From Cellvibrionales bacterium (GTDB lineage: Bacteria > Pseudomonadota > Gammaproteobacteria > Pseudomonadales > UBA7239), in the NCBI GenBank assembly GCA_016713115.1, contig JADJPU010000001.1, forward strand, positions 1-64,000: a DNA stretch of 64,000 nucleotides, in the 5' to 3' direction. Shown here in pieces: positions 56,407 through 64,000 of the stretch; position 1 is the first letter of the stretch; each line of letters starts with the position of its first letter. Under the pieces are notes generated by a model that was given only the letters and a program-made list of their open reading frames with translations, made no database searches and was not told where the DNA came from. A program made the translations under genes and the position numbers.

Positions 56407-56474
56407 AGTCGCGTTCCTTCACTTATGCATCCACTGGGGTACTGCGTTCAGCATAAGCGAAGTACGCGCCGTGG

Positions 56475-57209
56475 TCATTGCATCAGATCATCAATATTTT
56501 CGTCAGCAGGATCCGCACTTTCTACCGTATCACCCGTGGTTTTTGCGCGTATTTGCAGCCAGCCATCGCGGGTATACGCGTAAGGATCCAAGGCCGCACC
56601 TTGAATAGTATCTTCCACCCCTAGGAGCGACTCCCGCGTACTCACGGCGTCCATTGCTGCCGAGGCAAAAATTCGATCATCGTGCGGATTGTCGTAAATC
56701 ACTCCGTTGCGGAACGCTAAATCTGCCAAGGTACCGATACCATCACGAATGGTTGAAGGTCCAAACAATGGCACCACCAAATAGCTACTATCTTTCCAAC
56801 CCCAACGAGCCAATGTCTGCCCAAAGTCTGTGCCGGGAAAGCGGCGCTGCTGCTCGCCGGTCAAATCAAAAAAGCCAAAAATACCCGCTGTTGAGTTCAA
56901 TACCACACGAGAAAAGGAGTAAAAACTAGGCAGCGGCTTTGCTTGCAGCGCGTAATTAACCGTGCTGGACATATCATCCAAGTTATTGAAAAAGTTTCTC
57001 ACGCCTGTACGCACAGGCTGCGGCGTCACAGAACGGTAGCCTTCTGCAACTGGCTTCATCACATAGGCATCTGCCTTGTCATTGAATTTATAAATTGCAC
57101 GGTTCATGGGCTCCAGCGGATCACGGTTATTACTTCCCGCGCCCGCGCAGCCGGTCATTGCCGAGAAAAAAGCCGCGAATAAAAAATACTTACCGTAAGT
57201 TTTTATCAT
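56475..57209 (-). CDS. mlaA: Mla outer-membrane lipoprotein MlaA (VacJ)
   Basis: 244 residues with a lipoprotein signal ending in the lipobox MTGC (Cys21). The family core DPLEPMNRAIYKFND, RNFFNNLDDMSSTVNY, and the TDFGQTLARWGW segment are present. MlaA sits in the outer membrane with porins and removes misplaced phospholipids from the outer leaflet. It is the last gene of mlaFEDCBA, 2 bases after mlaB. E. coli keeps mlaA elsewhere, so this linked order resembles Pseudomonas-like relatives. Confidence 0.95.
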   Translation of the reverse strand: MIKTYGKYFLFAAFFSAMTGCAGAGSNNRDPLEPMNRAIYKFNDKADAYVMKPVAEGYRSVTPQPVRTGVRNFFNNLDDMSSTVNYALQAKPLPSFYSFSRVVLNSTAGIFGFFDLTGEQQRRFPGTDFGQTLARWGWKDSSYLVVPLFGPSTIRDGIGTLADLAFRNGVIYDNPHDDRIFASAAMDAVSTRESLLGVEDTIQGAALDPYAYTRDGWLQIRAKTTGDTVESADPADENIDDLMQ

Positions 57210-57211
57210 TG

Positions 57212-57517
57212 CTATGCCACTTCCATCATATCTTCTAATAAAGTTTCAATACCGTAAACGCGAGCAAGGCCCAATATACCTTCCTGCAACCCGCTGACCC
57301 ATAAACGCTGCTGTTGTTTTTGTTGCTGCCGTTGCAAGTTCAATAATGCCGCTAGTAGTAGCGAATCTGCAAATGTCAGCGCACTCACATCCACATACAC
57401 ATCACAGCCCTTGTTGGCGTTTGGTAAAGCCAATAACTCACGCAACAACAACGAGCTACTTTGCATACCGATATCACCCTGTATGCGATAGTGATTAGCA
57501 GACACCGCTTCTAACAC
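57212..57517 (-). CDS. mlaB: STAS-domain protein MlaB
   Basis: 101 residues, a single STAS domain (YVDVSALTFADSLLLAALL, VSGLQEGILGLARVYG). In E. coli MlaB binds MlaF and is needed for stable ABC transporter activity. A Gln-rich stretch (QRQQQKQQQ) interrupts the middle. It lies between mlaC and mlaA, 11 and 2 bases away. Confidence 0.9.
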   Translation of the reverse strand: MLEAVSANHYRIQGDIGMQSSSLLLRELLALPNANKGCDVYVDVSALTFADSLLLAALLNLQRQQQKQQQRLWVSGLQEGILGLARVYGIETLLEDMMEVA

Positions 57518-57528
57518 AACAATACCTA

Positions 57529-58140
57529 TTACGACTGCTGCGCTGGCTGCGCATTTTTGTTGCGCAACGACTGAATCAAACCAGCGATACCGCCTTTATT
57601 CACTTCATCAGCAAATTGATTGCGATACACCGTCACCAAACTTGCACCTTCAACTACAACATTAAACACCTGCCAGCCTTTCTCGGTGTTATACAACACA
57701 TAATCAATTTTCACGGGTTGCTGGCCTGCGCCCATGGTGACTGTGGATTTTACAGTCGCCTGTTTGCCTTCATTTTCCAGCAGCGCATCTGGACTGACAT
57801 CCACTTTAACTGTGCGATAACGCAGCATGGTGGTGTAGTAAGTACGCGTCAGCAGAACGCGAAACTCGTCACTCAAAGCTGTTTTTTGCTCAGGCGTTGC
57901 TGTGCGCCAGTATTTGCCCACAGCCAGCGCTGTCATGCGCGCAAAGTCAAAACGCGGATGCACCAACTTCTCAACTTCCGTTCGCACCGCATCGGTATTG
58001 CTGCCATTTTCTTTTAGCAATTCAGTGCGAACTGCTTCCGAGGTGGCGCTCACGATGGAAACCGGTGTTTCTTGTGCATACACATGAGCACTCAAAACCA
58101 ACAAAGCCGCTGAAAAAAACTGCAACCATTTCACTTGCAT
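57529..58140 (-). CDS. mlaC: Periplasmic phospholipid carrier MlaC
   Basis: 203 residues with a signal peptide cut after HVYA. Family features are LVHPRFDFARMTALAVGKYWR, RTYYTTMLRYR and the C-terminal VVVEGASLVTVYRNQFADEV. MlaC ferries phospholipid between MlaA at the outer membrane and MlaD at the inner membrane. It lies 29 bases after mlaD. Confidence 0.95.
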   Translation of the reverse strand: MQVKWLQFFSAALLVLSAHVYAQETPVSIVSATSEAVRTELLKENGSNTDAVRTEVEKLVHPRFDFARMTALAVGKYWRTATPEQKTALSDEFRVLLTRTYYTTMLRYRTVKVDVSPDALLENEGKQATVKSTVTMGAGQQPVKIDYVLYNTEKGWQVFNVVVEGASLVTVYRNQFADEVNKGGIAGLIQSLRNKNAQPAQQS

Positions 58141-58169
58141 TGTTATTTACTCCACAAATCTCAATTCGC

Positions 58170-58670
58170 TTACGGTGCTGTTGGTGCAGGCGCTGGTGCA
58201 GGCGTTGTTGTCGCCGGCTTTTCTGCCATGGATGTCATGAACTTGCCGATCAACTGCTCCAACACCAAGGCCGAAGACACCAAAGTAAACTTCTCACCCG
58301 GTTTGAGCACATCTTCATCGCCGCCCTGCGTTACACCGATGTACTGCTCACCCAATAAACCGGAAGTTAAAATCTCGACACTCGCATCGCGGCTAAATTC
58401 GTAGTTGGCATCCAACGCCAAGGTGACATGTGCACGGTAAGTTGTTTTATCCAAACCGATACTTACCACACGCCCCACCACCACGCCGGAAGATTTCACC
58501 GGCGCTTTTACTTTCAAACCACCGATATTGTCAAAATCTGCATAGAGTGTGTAAGTTTTCTCACCACTACTGCCTGTAAGATTGGCAACTTTCAACGACA
58601 AAAAAGCCACCGACAATAAGCCGATAGCCACAAACACACCCACCCATAAATCTATTGTTGCTCGTTTCAT
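58170..58670 (-). CDS. mlaD: MCE-domain protein MlaD
   Basis: 166 residues. One N-terminal transmembrane segment (DLWVGVFVAIGLLSVAF) is followed by a single MCE domain (TLYADFDNIGGLKVKAPVK, LGEQYIGVTQGGDED). The C-terminal tail is Ala/Pro-rich. MlaD forms a hexameric ring on MlaFE and receives lipid from MlaC. It lies 32 bases after mlaE. Confidence 0.95.
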   Translation of the reverse strand: MKRATIDLWVGVFVAIGLLSVAFLSLKVANLTGSSGEKTYTLYADFDNIGGLKVKAPVKSSGVVVGRVVSIGLDKTTYRAHVTLALDANYEFSRDASVEILTSGLLGEQYIGVTQGGDEDVLKPGEKFTLVSSALVLEQLIGKFMTSMAEKPATTTPAPAPAPTAP

Positions 58671-58702
58671 TATTTCGTCATTACCTTTTTGTATTTCTTA
58701 TC

Positions 58703-59506
58703 TCAAAACATAAATGCTGTGAGTACAAAATCCATCGCCAAAATCACCAGTGCCGATGTCACTACTGTGCGCGTCGTGGCAGCAGATACTCCCGCCGCCG
58801 TTGCCTCAGCGTCATAACCCTCAAACACAGCTATCAAGGTTACAGCAACACCAAAAAATAGGCTTTTGATCAGACCATTGATCACATCGTCATGCAAATC
58901 TACTGCATTTTGCATCTGCGCCCAGTATGAGCCTTCATCAAGGCCGATCATCACCACGCCGACATAGTAGCCGCCAATGATACCCATAACATTGAACAAC
59001 GCCGTCAATATAGGCAGTGAAAACAAGCCCGCCCAAAACCGTGGTGCAACTACGCGCGCCAGCGGGTTCACTCCCATTACCGCCATCGCGTCCAACTGCT
59101 CGGTGGCTTTCATCAAACCAATTTCCGCCGTCATGGCCGAACCGGAACGACTGGCAAACAACAGCGCCGCTAACACCGGCCCCAACTCACGCAACAGCGA
59201 CAGCGCTACCAGCGTACCCAGCGCATCCGCCGAACCAAATCGCACCAGCGTGTTGTAACCCTGTAAGCCCAATACCATACCGACAAACAAGCCCGACACC
59301 ACGATGATGATGAGCGAGAGCACGCCGGCAAAAAAGATTTCGCGGATCAGTAATTGAGGACGCAGAAACAACTGTCCCGACTGCATCACCACCGCCGCTA
59401 GAAAACGGCTGGCGAACCCGAGTTTCCAGAGTGTATTGATGAACCACGCCCCTAGCTCACGCAGCGTGTTCACAACACCACTGGGTAAGTTGCGCTCATC
59501 GGCCAT
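58703..59506 (-). CDS. mlaE: ABC transporter permease MlaE
   Basis: 267 residues from the ATG at 59506, which overlaps mlaF by 11 bases; the frame extends to 59593. Five to six membrane helices, with the MlaE family signature RSGSAMTAEIGLMKATEQLDA near the coupling helix. It forms the membrane channel of the MlaFEDB lipid transporter. Confidence 0.96.
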   Translation of the reverse strand: MADERNLPSGVVNTLRELGAWFINTLWKLGFASRFLAAVVMQSGQLFLRPQLLIREIFFAGVLSLIIIVVSGLFVGMVLGLQGYNTLVRFGSADALGTLVALSLLRELGPVLAALLFASRSGSAMTAEIGLMKATEQLDAMAVMGVNPLARVVAPRFWAGLFSLPILTALFNVMGIIGGYYVGVVMIGLDEGSYWAQMQNAVDLHDDVINGLIKSLFFGVAVTLIAVFEGYDAEATAAGVSAATTRTVVTSALVILAMDFVLTAFMF

Positions 59507-60314
59507 GCTGCTGCTCCATTCCAAAATCTTGCGCAATGGTTGTCTTGGCAGGAAACGCAAACTGCACCGGACCGTCTGCCGCGCCGCGCACAAATTGCTT
59601 CACCCAAGGATCTGTCGAATTCAGCACTTCTTGCGGTGTGCCGGAGGCAACAATTTCACCGTGCGCCATAAAACAAACCTTGTCTGCCAAGGCGAGGGAA
59701 TGGTGAATATCGTGCGTCACCATAATGGCTGTTGTGCCCAGTGCTGCATTCAGCTTTTTGATGAGATGCGCGATAACACCCAGAGAAATCGGATCCAAAC
59801 CGGTGAACGGTTCGTCGTACAACATCAATGCGGGATCCAGTGCCACCGCACGCGCCAAGGCAACGCGACGCGCCATACCGCCAGACAGTTCGGAAGTTTT
59901 CATATCTTGTGTGCCGCGCAAGCCCACGGCAGAGAGCTTCATCATCACCAAATCGCGAATCACACTCTCCGGCAGATCGGTGTTTTCACGCAGAGGAAAA
60001 GCCACATTATCGAAGACAGATAAATCGGTAAACAGCGCGCCAAATTGAAACAACATGCCCATCTTGCGACGGAAACGGTACAGCGCCTTGGTATTCATTT
60101 GATCAACGCGTTCGCCACCCACCAACACTTCACCGTGTTGCGGTCGCTGTTGCCCCGACAATAAACGCAGCAATGTCGTTTTCCCACAACCGCTGCCGCC
60201 CATAATGGCTACCAACTTGCCTTTGGGGATGCTCAGATCAATATCTTTCAGGATCGGTCGATCCCCGTAAGCAAAGGCCACATTATTGAGCTGGATGTAG
60301 GGTTCTTCTGTCAC
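59496..60314 (-). CDS. mlaF: ABC transporter ATP-binding protein MlaF
   Basis: 272 residues. Walker A GGSGCGKTTLLR, Q-loop MGMLFQFGALF, signature ELSGGMARRVALARA, Walker B LMLYDEPFTGLD, and the H-loop MVTHDIHH are all intact. It powers lipid transport by MlaE. It is the first gene of the mla set; an SDR gene lies upstream on the same strand 50 bases away, so the promoter may be in that gap or further up. Confidence 0.96.
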   Translation of the reverse strand: MTEEPYIQLNNVAFAYGDRPILKDIDLSIPKGKLVAIMGGSGCGKTTLLRLLSGQQRPQHGEVLVGGERVDQMNTKALYRFRRKMGMLFQFGALFTDLSVFDNVAFPLRENTDLPESVIRDLVMMKLSAVGLRGTQDMKTSELSGGMARRVALARAVALDPALMLYDEPFTGLDPISLGVIAHLIKKLNAALGTTAIMVTHDIHHSLALADKVCFMAHGEIVASGTPQEVLNSTDPWVKQFVRGAADGPVQFAFPAKTTIAQDFGMEQQHGR

Positions 60315-60364
60315 TGGTGTGCCGTTAAATCAAAGCATTGCCGCATTGTATAGACAGGAGTGTG

Positions 60365-61201
60365 CTACGCCAAACGATCACTTTTTTTAGCCGCCGCCTT
60401 GGTCAAAGCTATGCGAAAGGGAATGTGTATCCACTGCGGAAACAGGCGTTTGCCGATTTCAAACAGCCACGCGTCGGGCCCGATCACCACACGCATGCGA
60501 TTAGCTTTCACTGCCTTCAGCACTTTTTGAGCGAGATACTCCGGTGATCTACCAAACTTCGCCACCAGTGCCGCCATGCGCTTTGTGTCGTTGTCTGCGC
60601 CGGAACGCTCCATGGTGGCGTTCAAAATATTGGTACGAATCGCCCCTGGATGAATACTGGTCACGCCGATATTGCAGTGCGCCAACTCTGCATACAGCGT
60701 TTCACTGAAACCTTTCACCGCTGCCTTGGTGAGGGAATAAGAACTCTGATTGGGAAAGCCGAGAAAACCCGTCATGCTGGAGGTATTGATGATGTGGCCT
60801 TCGCCCTGCTTTTGTATGTAAGGCAAAAAATAATGGCAGCCGTACAACACACCCCACAGATTGATACCCAAAACAAAATCCAAATCTTGCAGTGTGTGAT
60901 CAGCGAAACTTTTATTGACGGTGACGCCTGCATTGTTGAATAACAAATGAATCGCGCCGTGTTGTTGTTCCACTTCGGCAGGCAATGCCGCCATGCGTTC
61001 ACGATCTGCAACGCTCGCCACATGCGTACTCACGCGCACATTTTTTCCTGCTAGCAAAGCCGCCGTTTCTTGCAAACCACCTTCGTTAATATCCACCAGT
61101 GCCATGTGGCAACCTTCCGCCGCAAACGCCTGTGCCAACGCACGGCCTATGCCGCTGCCCGCACCGGTAATCACCGCCACTTTTCCCTGTAAATTTTTCA
61201 T
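60365..61201 (-). CDS. Short-chain dehydrogenase/reductase
   Basis: 278 residues, classical SDR. The cofactor motif is TGAGSGIGRALAQAF, with FNNAGV and the active-site YSLTKAAVKG. Asp after the second strand (LVDINEGG) suggests NAD(H). The longer C-terminal part (RMRVVIGPDAWLFEIGKR) resembles SDRs acting on lipids or steroids, but the substrate is unknown. It abuts moaC/B (no gap), yet is not a known part of molybdopterin synthesis. Confidence 0.85.
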   Translation of the reverse strand: MKNLQGKVAVITGAGSGIGRALAQAFAAEGCHMALVDINEGGLQETAALLAGKNVRVSTHVASVADRERMAALPAEVEQQHGAIHLLFNNAGVTVNKSFADHTLQDLDFVLGINLWGVLYGCHYFLPYIQKQGEGHIINTSSMTGFLGFPNQSSYSLTKAAVKGFSETLYAELAHCNIGVTSIHPGAIRTNILNATMERSGADNDTKRMAALVAKFGRSPEYLAQKVLKAVKANRMRVVIGPDAWLFEIGKRLFPQWIHIPFRIALTKAAAKKSDRLA

Positions 61202-62134
61202 TTATTGATACCCGCCTGTGTGTGGTTTGCCAACAAAAACATCCAACAAGTGCACCAAGCCTGGCAATAAAGCTGCCATGGATTCTTCTGCACCGCGACG
61301 ACTACCAGGGAAAGTCACCACCAAACTTTGCTCGGCAAAACCGGCCACGCCGCGCGACAACATCGCATACGGTGTGCGTTTTTGTCCGAAGACACGCGCC
61401 GCTTCCATAATGCCTGGCACTTCCTGCGTGAGCAGTGGCGTGACCACTTCCACCGTTCTGTCTCGCGGCCCTAAACCTGTACCGCCCACGGTGATAATCA
61501 AGCTCACCTGCTGCGCAATGTTTTCTTTCAGCACTGCTTCCAATTCAGCAGATTCATCGGGCAATACGCAATAGCCAATTGGATCAAAGCCCGCTGTGGT
61601 CAGCACCTCGCAAATACTGCGCCCTGCTGTATCTTCTTTTCTGCCCTGCGCCACGGTGTCCGACAGCACGATCACCATCGCGGAACAACGCCGCTTTAAT
61701 TTGCGTTTGAAATGCGATTTGCCGCCGGTTTTTTGCAACAGTTTGCAATCGGTCAGCAATAAATTTTCCTGTTCGGTGTGCGGCTTCAACATGTCGTAAA
61801 TAGTGAGTGCGGCAACATTCGCCGCCAACAGCGCTTCCATTTCTACGCCGGTCGCAGCAATGGTTTCTACGCTGGCTTGAATATGCACAGCCGCTGCATC
61901 CAACACAAAAGTAATTTCTGAACTGTAAATCGGCAGTGGGTGACACAGCGGAATCATTTCATCGCAGCGTTTCGCCGCGAGTATGCCGGCCACGCGTGCC
62001 GTTTTCAGTGCATCACCTTTTTCTGTTTCACCACGGCGCAATAATTCAATACATTCTGGCGGTGCTTTTAAGGTGGCAGTCGCTATCGCTTGACGCAAAC
62101 TCTCAGGTTTTAGCGTGATGTCTTTCATGCGCAT
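61202..62134 (-). CDS. moaCB: Bifunctional MoaC-MoaB molybdopterin protein
   Basis: 310 residues. Residues 1-~150 are MoaC (MIPLCHPLPIYSSEI, ATGVEMEALLAANVAALTIYD), which with MoaA makes cyclic pyranopterin monophosphate. Residues ~150-310 are MoaB/MogA-like (VLSDTVAQGRKEDTAG, TVGGTGLGPRDRTVEV), which adenylylates molybdopterin in related proteins. A basic linker (HFKRKLKRRCS) joins them. Such fusions are known but less usual than separate genes. Two domains could act early and late in one pathway. It overlaps moaE by 10 bases. Confidence 0.9.
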   Translation of the reverse strand: MRMKDITLKPESLRQAIATATLKAPPECIELLRRGETEKGDALKTARVAGILAAKRCDEMIPLCHPLPIYSSEITFVLDAAAVHIQASVETIAATGVEMEALLAANVAALTIYDMLKPHTEQENLLLTDCKLLQKTGGKSHFKRKLKRRCSAMVIVLSDTVAQGRKEDTAGRSICEVLTTAGFDPIGYCVLPDESAELEAVLKENIAQQVSLIITVGGTGLGPRDRTVEVVTPLLTQEVPGIMEAARVFGQKRTPYAMLSRGVAGFAEQSLVVTFPGSRRGAEESMAALLPGLVHLLDVFVGKPHTGGYQ

Positions 62135-62610
62135 TCCTTGTGATGATGGTGACGATGCTCTACTTCTTCATCATCGTGATTGTGTAAACAACAGCCTTCC
62201 ACAAACTGGCTGCTGCCATCGGTATAAAACTCTTCTTTCCAAATTGGCGCGCCGTGTTTCACTGCATCCACCGCCCAACGGCAGGCGGCAAACGCTTCTG
62301 CGCGGTGCGGCGCTTGCACCACACACACGATCGCCAATTCGCCAATGGCCAATTCGCCCACGCGATGACGCACGGCAATATAGCTCACACCAAATTTTGC
62401 TTTCGCTTCCGCTTCTATGTCTGCCAATAAACGCTCGCACACCGGCAAATACGCGCTGTAAATTAAACGCTGCACCGATTTACCTTCGTGGTGATTGCGC
62501 ACTGCACCGGCAAACAATGCCAAGCCGCCGCAATCGGGATACTCGCTCAAAGCCAGCAGCGCGTTGATGTCCAACGGCGCTTCACCCATGCGCTGAATGT
62601 GTTCACTCAT
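62125..62610 (-). CDS. moaE: Molybdopterin synthase catalytic subunit MoaE with His-rich tail
   Basis: 161 residues from the ATG at 62610; the longer frame to 62802 is an antisense-like extension. The core shows LFAGAVRNHHEGKSVQRLIY, HRVGELAIGE and WKEEFYTDGSSQFVEG with the catalytic Lys residues. MoaE transfers sulfur from MoaD to precursor Z. The last ~18 residues are rich in His, Asp and Glu (HNHDDEEVEHRHHHHKECA), unusual for MoaE and likely metal-binding. It starts 4 bases after moaD. Confidence 0.93.
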   Translation of the reverse strand: MSEHIQRMGEAPLDINALLALSEYPDCGGLALFAGAVRNHHEGKSVQRLIYSAYLPVCERLLADIEAEAKAKFGVSYIAVRHRVGELAIGELAIVCVVQAPHRAEAFAACRWAVDAVKHGAPIWKEEFYTDGSSQFVEGCCLHNHDDEEVEHRHHHHKECA

Positions 62611-62614
62611 GCCA

Positions 62615-62884
62615 TCAACCTCCAGACACCGGCGGCAGTAAAACAATCGCGCCGCTCGCGGGCAATGTCGCTTGCCGACGCACAATGGCATCGCCCACCG
62701 CGCAAGCGCAGCGTTCAATCGCTTCATGCAATTTTGGATATTCGTTTTGCAGCACGCGTAAAGCATCGCCAACAGTGGCGTGTTCACTGTCAACTTGCAC
62801 ATCGATATAACGGCAACCCGCTTGGCGTTCTATGCCCGCCAATAATTCAAATGTCACCGTTTTTTGTTCGGCGTTCACACTCAA
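62615..62884 (-). CDS. moaD: Molybdopterin synthase sulfur carrier MoaD
   Basis: 89 residues, ubiquitin-like beta-grasp. It ends in LLPPVSGG with the conserved C-terminal Gly-Gly that is thiocarboxylated. Partner of MoaE. The start overlaps the moaA stop (ATGA). Confidence 0.94.
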   Translation of the reverse strand: MSVNAEQKTVTFELLAGIERQAGCRYIDVQVDSEHATVGDALRVLQNEYPKLHEAIERCACAVGDAIVRRQATLPASGAIVLLPPVSGG

Positions 62885-63858
62885 CCTCCCATTGCATACA
62901 TTCGGATAGGCCGTTCCACCGGCTCCGGCACGGCGGCGTAACCGGCTTGTTTATGCCACACCGCTTGCGCAATTTTTTCTTGCAACTGTTCATCGCTGGC
63001 ACCTTGGCGCAGCGGCTCGCCCAAGGGCGTGCCGTTGGCGGCAAACAAGCAGGTGTACAGCTCGCCTTTGGCCGTGAGGCGCAGGCGATCACAACTGGCG
63101 CAAAACGGATGTGACACAGTGCTAATGATGCCCAGCGGGTAATGACCATCCACCAAATACGGGCTGGCGGGATCACTGCTGCGCGCCAGTTTTTCCACGC
63201 GGTGACGGCTGCGCAGTATTGCCAGCACAGCGTCTTCATCCATCACGGATTGCCGTTGCCAGCGCCCCGGCTCATCCAATGGCATGTATTCGATAAAACG
63301 CAGCGGCAGATTTTTTGCCATCGCCCATTCCAACAGCGGCAGCACTTGATCGTCGTTGTAACCGCGCACTAAAACGGTGTTGATTTTGACGCTGACACCG
63401 GTGGCGCGTGCGGCATCAATACCGGCCAACACGGGGTGGATATCGGCCTTGGTCAGGCGCGTAAAAACAGATTCATCCAGCGCATCCAAACTGATGTTGA
63501 AATCATCCACACCGGCATCCACCAGTGCTTGCGCGCGCTTCGCCAACAGCGTGCCATTGCTGGTCATCGAAATGCGCTCTAAGCCTTTGGCGCGCAGCCC
63601 GTTCAGTTGGGCAACCACATCTTCCAGATCCATGCGCAGCAGCGGCTCGCCGCCAGTGAGTCGGAATTGCGTGATGCCCTGCTCCACAAACAGTGCCGCC
63701 AAGCGCAGTAACTCAGCGTTACTCAACAACTCTTTGCGCGGCAACCATGTGGGTTCGTCGGGCATGCAATAGCGGCAACGGAAGTTGCAACGATCAGTCA
63801 GCGACAACCTCAGCTTACGCTTGGTGCGACCATGACGATCTACCAACAACTTCATCAC
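62881..63858 (-). CDS. moaA: GTP 3',8-cyclase MoaA
   Basis: 325 residues. The radical SAM motif is CNFRCRYC (Cys24, 28, 31). A second cluster motif HPFCASCDRLRLTAKGELYTC lies near residue 250. The protein ends in Gly-Gly, which is needed for catalysis. It converts GTP to 3',8-cyclo-H2GTP, the first step of molybdopterin synthesis. First gene of moaA-D-E-CB; a moeA-like gene lies upstream on the same strand. Confidence 0.97.
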   Translation of the reverse strand: MMKLLVDRHGRTKRKLRLSLTDRCNFRCRYCMPDEPTWLPRKELLSNAELLRLAALFVEQGITQFRLTGGEPLLRMDLEDVVAQLNGLRAKGLERISMTSNGTLLAKRAQALVDAGVDDFNISLDALDESVFTRLTKADIHPVLAGIDAARATGVSVKINTVLVRGYNDDQVLPLLEWAMAKNLPLRFIEYMPLDEPGRWQRQSVMDEDAVLAILRSRHRVEKLARSSDPASPYLVDGHYPLGIISTVSHPFCASCDRLRLTAKGELYTCLFAANGTPLGEPLRQGASDEQLQEKIAQAVWHKQAGYAAVPEPVERPIRMYAMGG

Positions 63859-63917
63859 TCATACTCCACGGATTACTGTCAGTTTATCGCAAGATCTATA
63901 CTCGTAAGACCCAAGGC

Positions 63918-64000
63918 TCACCCAATGCACAAAAATGGCAGCACCGTGCCTTCTTCTACACGATTGGCGCTGATAGGAAACCACACCAGCGCATTGGCCT
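63918..64000 (-). CDS. moeA: MoeA-like molybdopterin molybdotransferase, C-terminal end (cut by window)
   Basis: The last 27 codons are in view: ANALVWFPISANRVEEG, then TVLPFLCIG and a stop at 63918-63920. The ANAL...P...V..G pattern matches the C-terminal domain IV of MoeA, which inserts molybdate. Context with moaA supports it. Short, so tentative. Confidence 0.65.
   Translation of the reverse strand, partial: ANALVWFPISANRVEEGTVLPFLCIG

Noticed and set aside
56422..56457. Inverted repeat CTTATGC...GCATAAG between mlaA and the DUF1631-like gene
   Set aside because: Arms are 7 bases with a 22-base spacer and no T-run; not enough to call a terminator or operator.
62611..62802. 64-residue N-terminal extension of MoaE
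   Set aside because: It is an alternative-frame reading of moaD; the ATG at 62610 gives the normal MoaE start.

Overview
The window reads as a chromosomal segment of a gammaproteobacterium, probably close to the Pseudomonadales/Cellvibrionales. The main clue is the block thrS-infC-rpmI-rplT-pheS-pheT-ihfA-merR-tRNA-Pro, the order known from Pseudomonas. A mutS-fdxA pair, an N-terminally extended GAPDH and a complete mlaFEDCBA set agree with this. Genes are dense and base composition looks even. I see no phage genes, transposases, integrases, CRISPR arrays or rRNA genes.

Layout. 1-3.9 kb: C-terminal part of a PilY1-type pilus-tip protein extended by thrombospondin type 3 repeats and an integrin-like seven-blade FG-GAP propeller. 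3.9-6.4 kb: a ribosomal-peptide metallophore cluster of the Hvf (oxazolin) type: Cys-rich precursor HvfA, MNIO enzyme HvfB, partner HvfC, and an upstream SRPBCC protein. 6.5-8.7 kb: a hydroxyisobutyrate-dehydrogenase-like enzyme, two complementary bacterioferritin subunits and bfd, with a promoter and Fur box before bfd. 8.7-17.2 kb: an SGNH protein, rmuC and pgaABCD for poly-N-acetylglucosamine export. 17.3-24.7 kb: the translation block above. 24.8-31.3 kb: a DUF3617 protein, a fused CcmH-CcmI, an aldehyde dehydrogenase, an SGNH/glycosyltransferase pair and tRNA-His. 31.4-41.3 kb: a hypothetical protein, purB, a 2OG-Fe(II) oxygenase, a membrane glycosyltransferase-like protein, dcd, metG, a GT-A-like protein and a MATE exporter. 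41.3-54.6 kb: mutS, fdxA, a sulfatase, a membrane protein, rlmD, gap, an MFS transporter, cysQ, meaB and ampD. 54.6-64 kb: a DUF1631-like protein, mlaABCDEF, an SDR, and molybdopterin genes moaA-moaD-moaE-moaC/B with the end of a moeA-like gene.

Frames and integrity. Three conserved genes (pgaA, the aldehyde dehydrogenase, the MATE exporter) are split into two frames, and each would be rejoined by one extra base in an A/T homopolymer. The sulfatase start may have the same fault. The pheS-pheT junction lacks the last ~29 codons of PheS, including the class II motif 3 arginine, and the PheT start codon. Since PheRS is essential, this points to sequence or assembly error, or a second copy elsewhere. 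Readers should treat those five loci with caution.

Functional themes. Metal handling is prominent: Hvf peptide, bacterioferritin pair and Bfd. Cell-envelope work is the other: PNAG export, the Mla lipid transporter, AmpD, and scattered SGNH/GT-C glycan-modification genes. The best candidate for an under-described system is the Hvf cluster with its SRPBCC neighbour; the PilY1-TSP3-integrin fusion is second.
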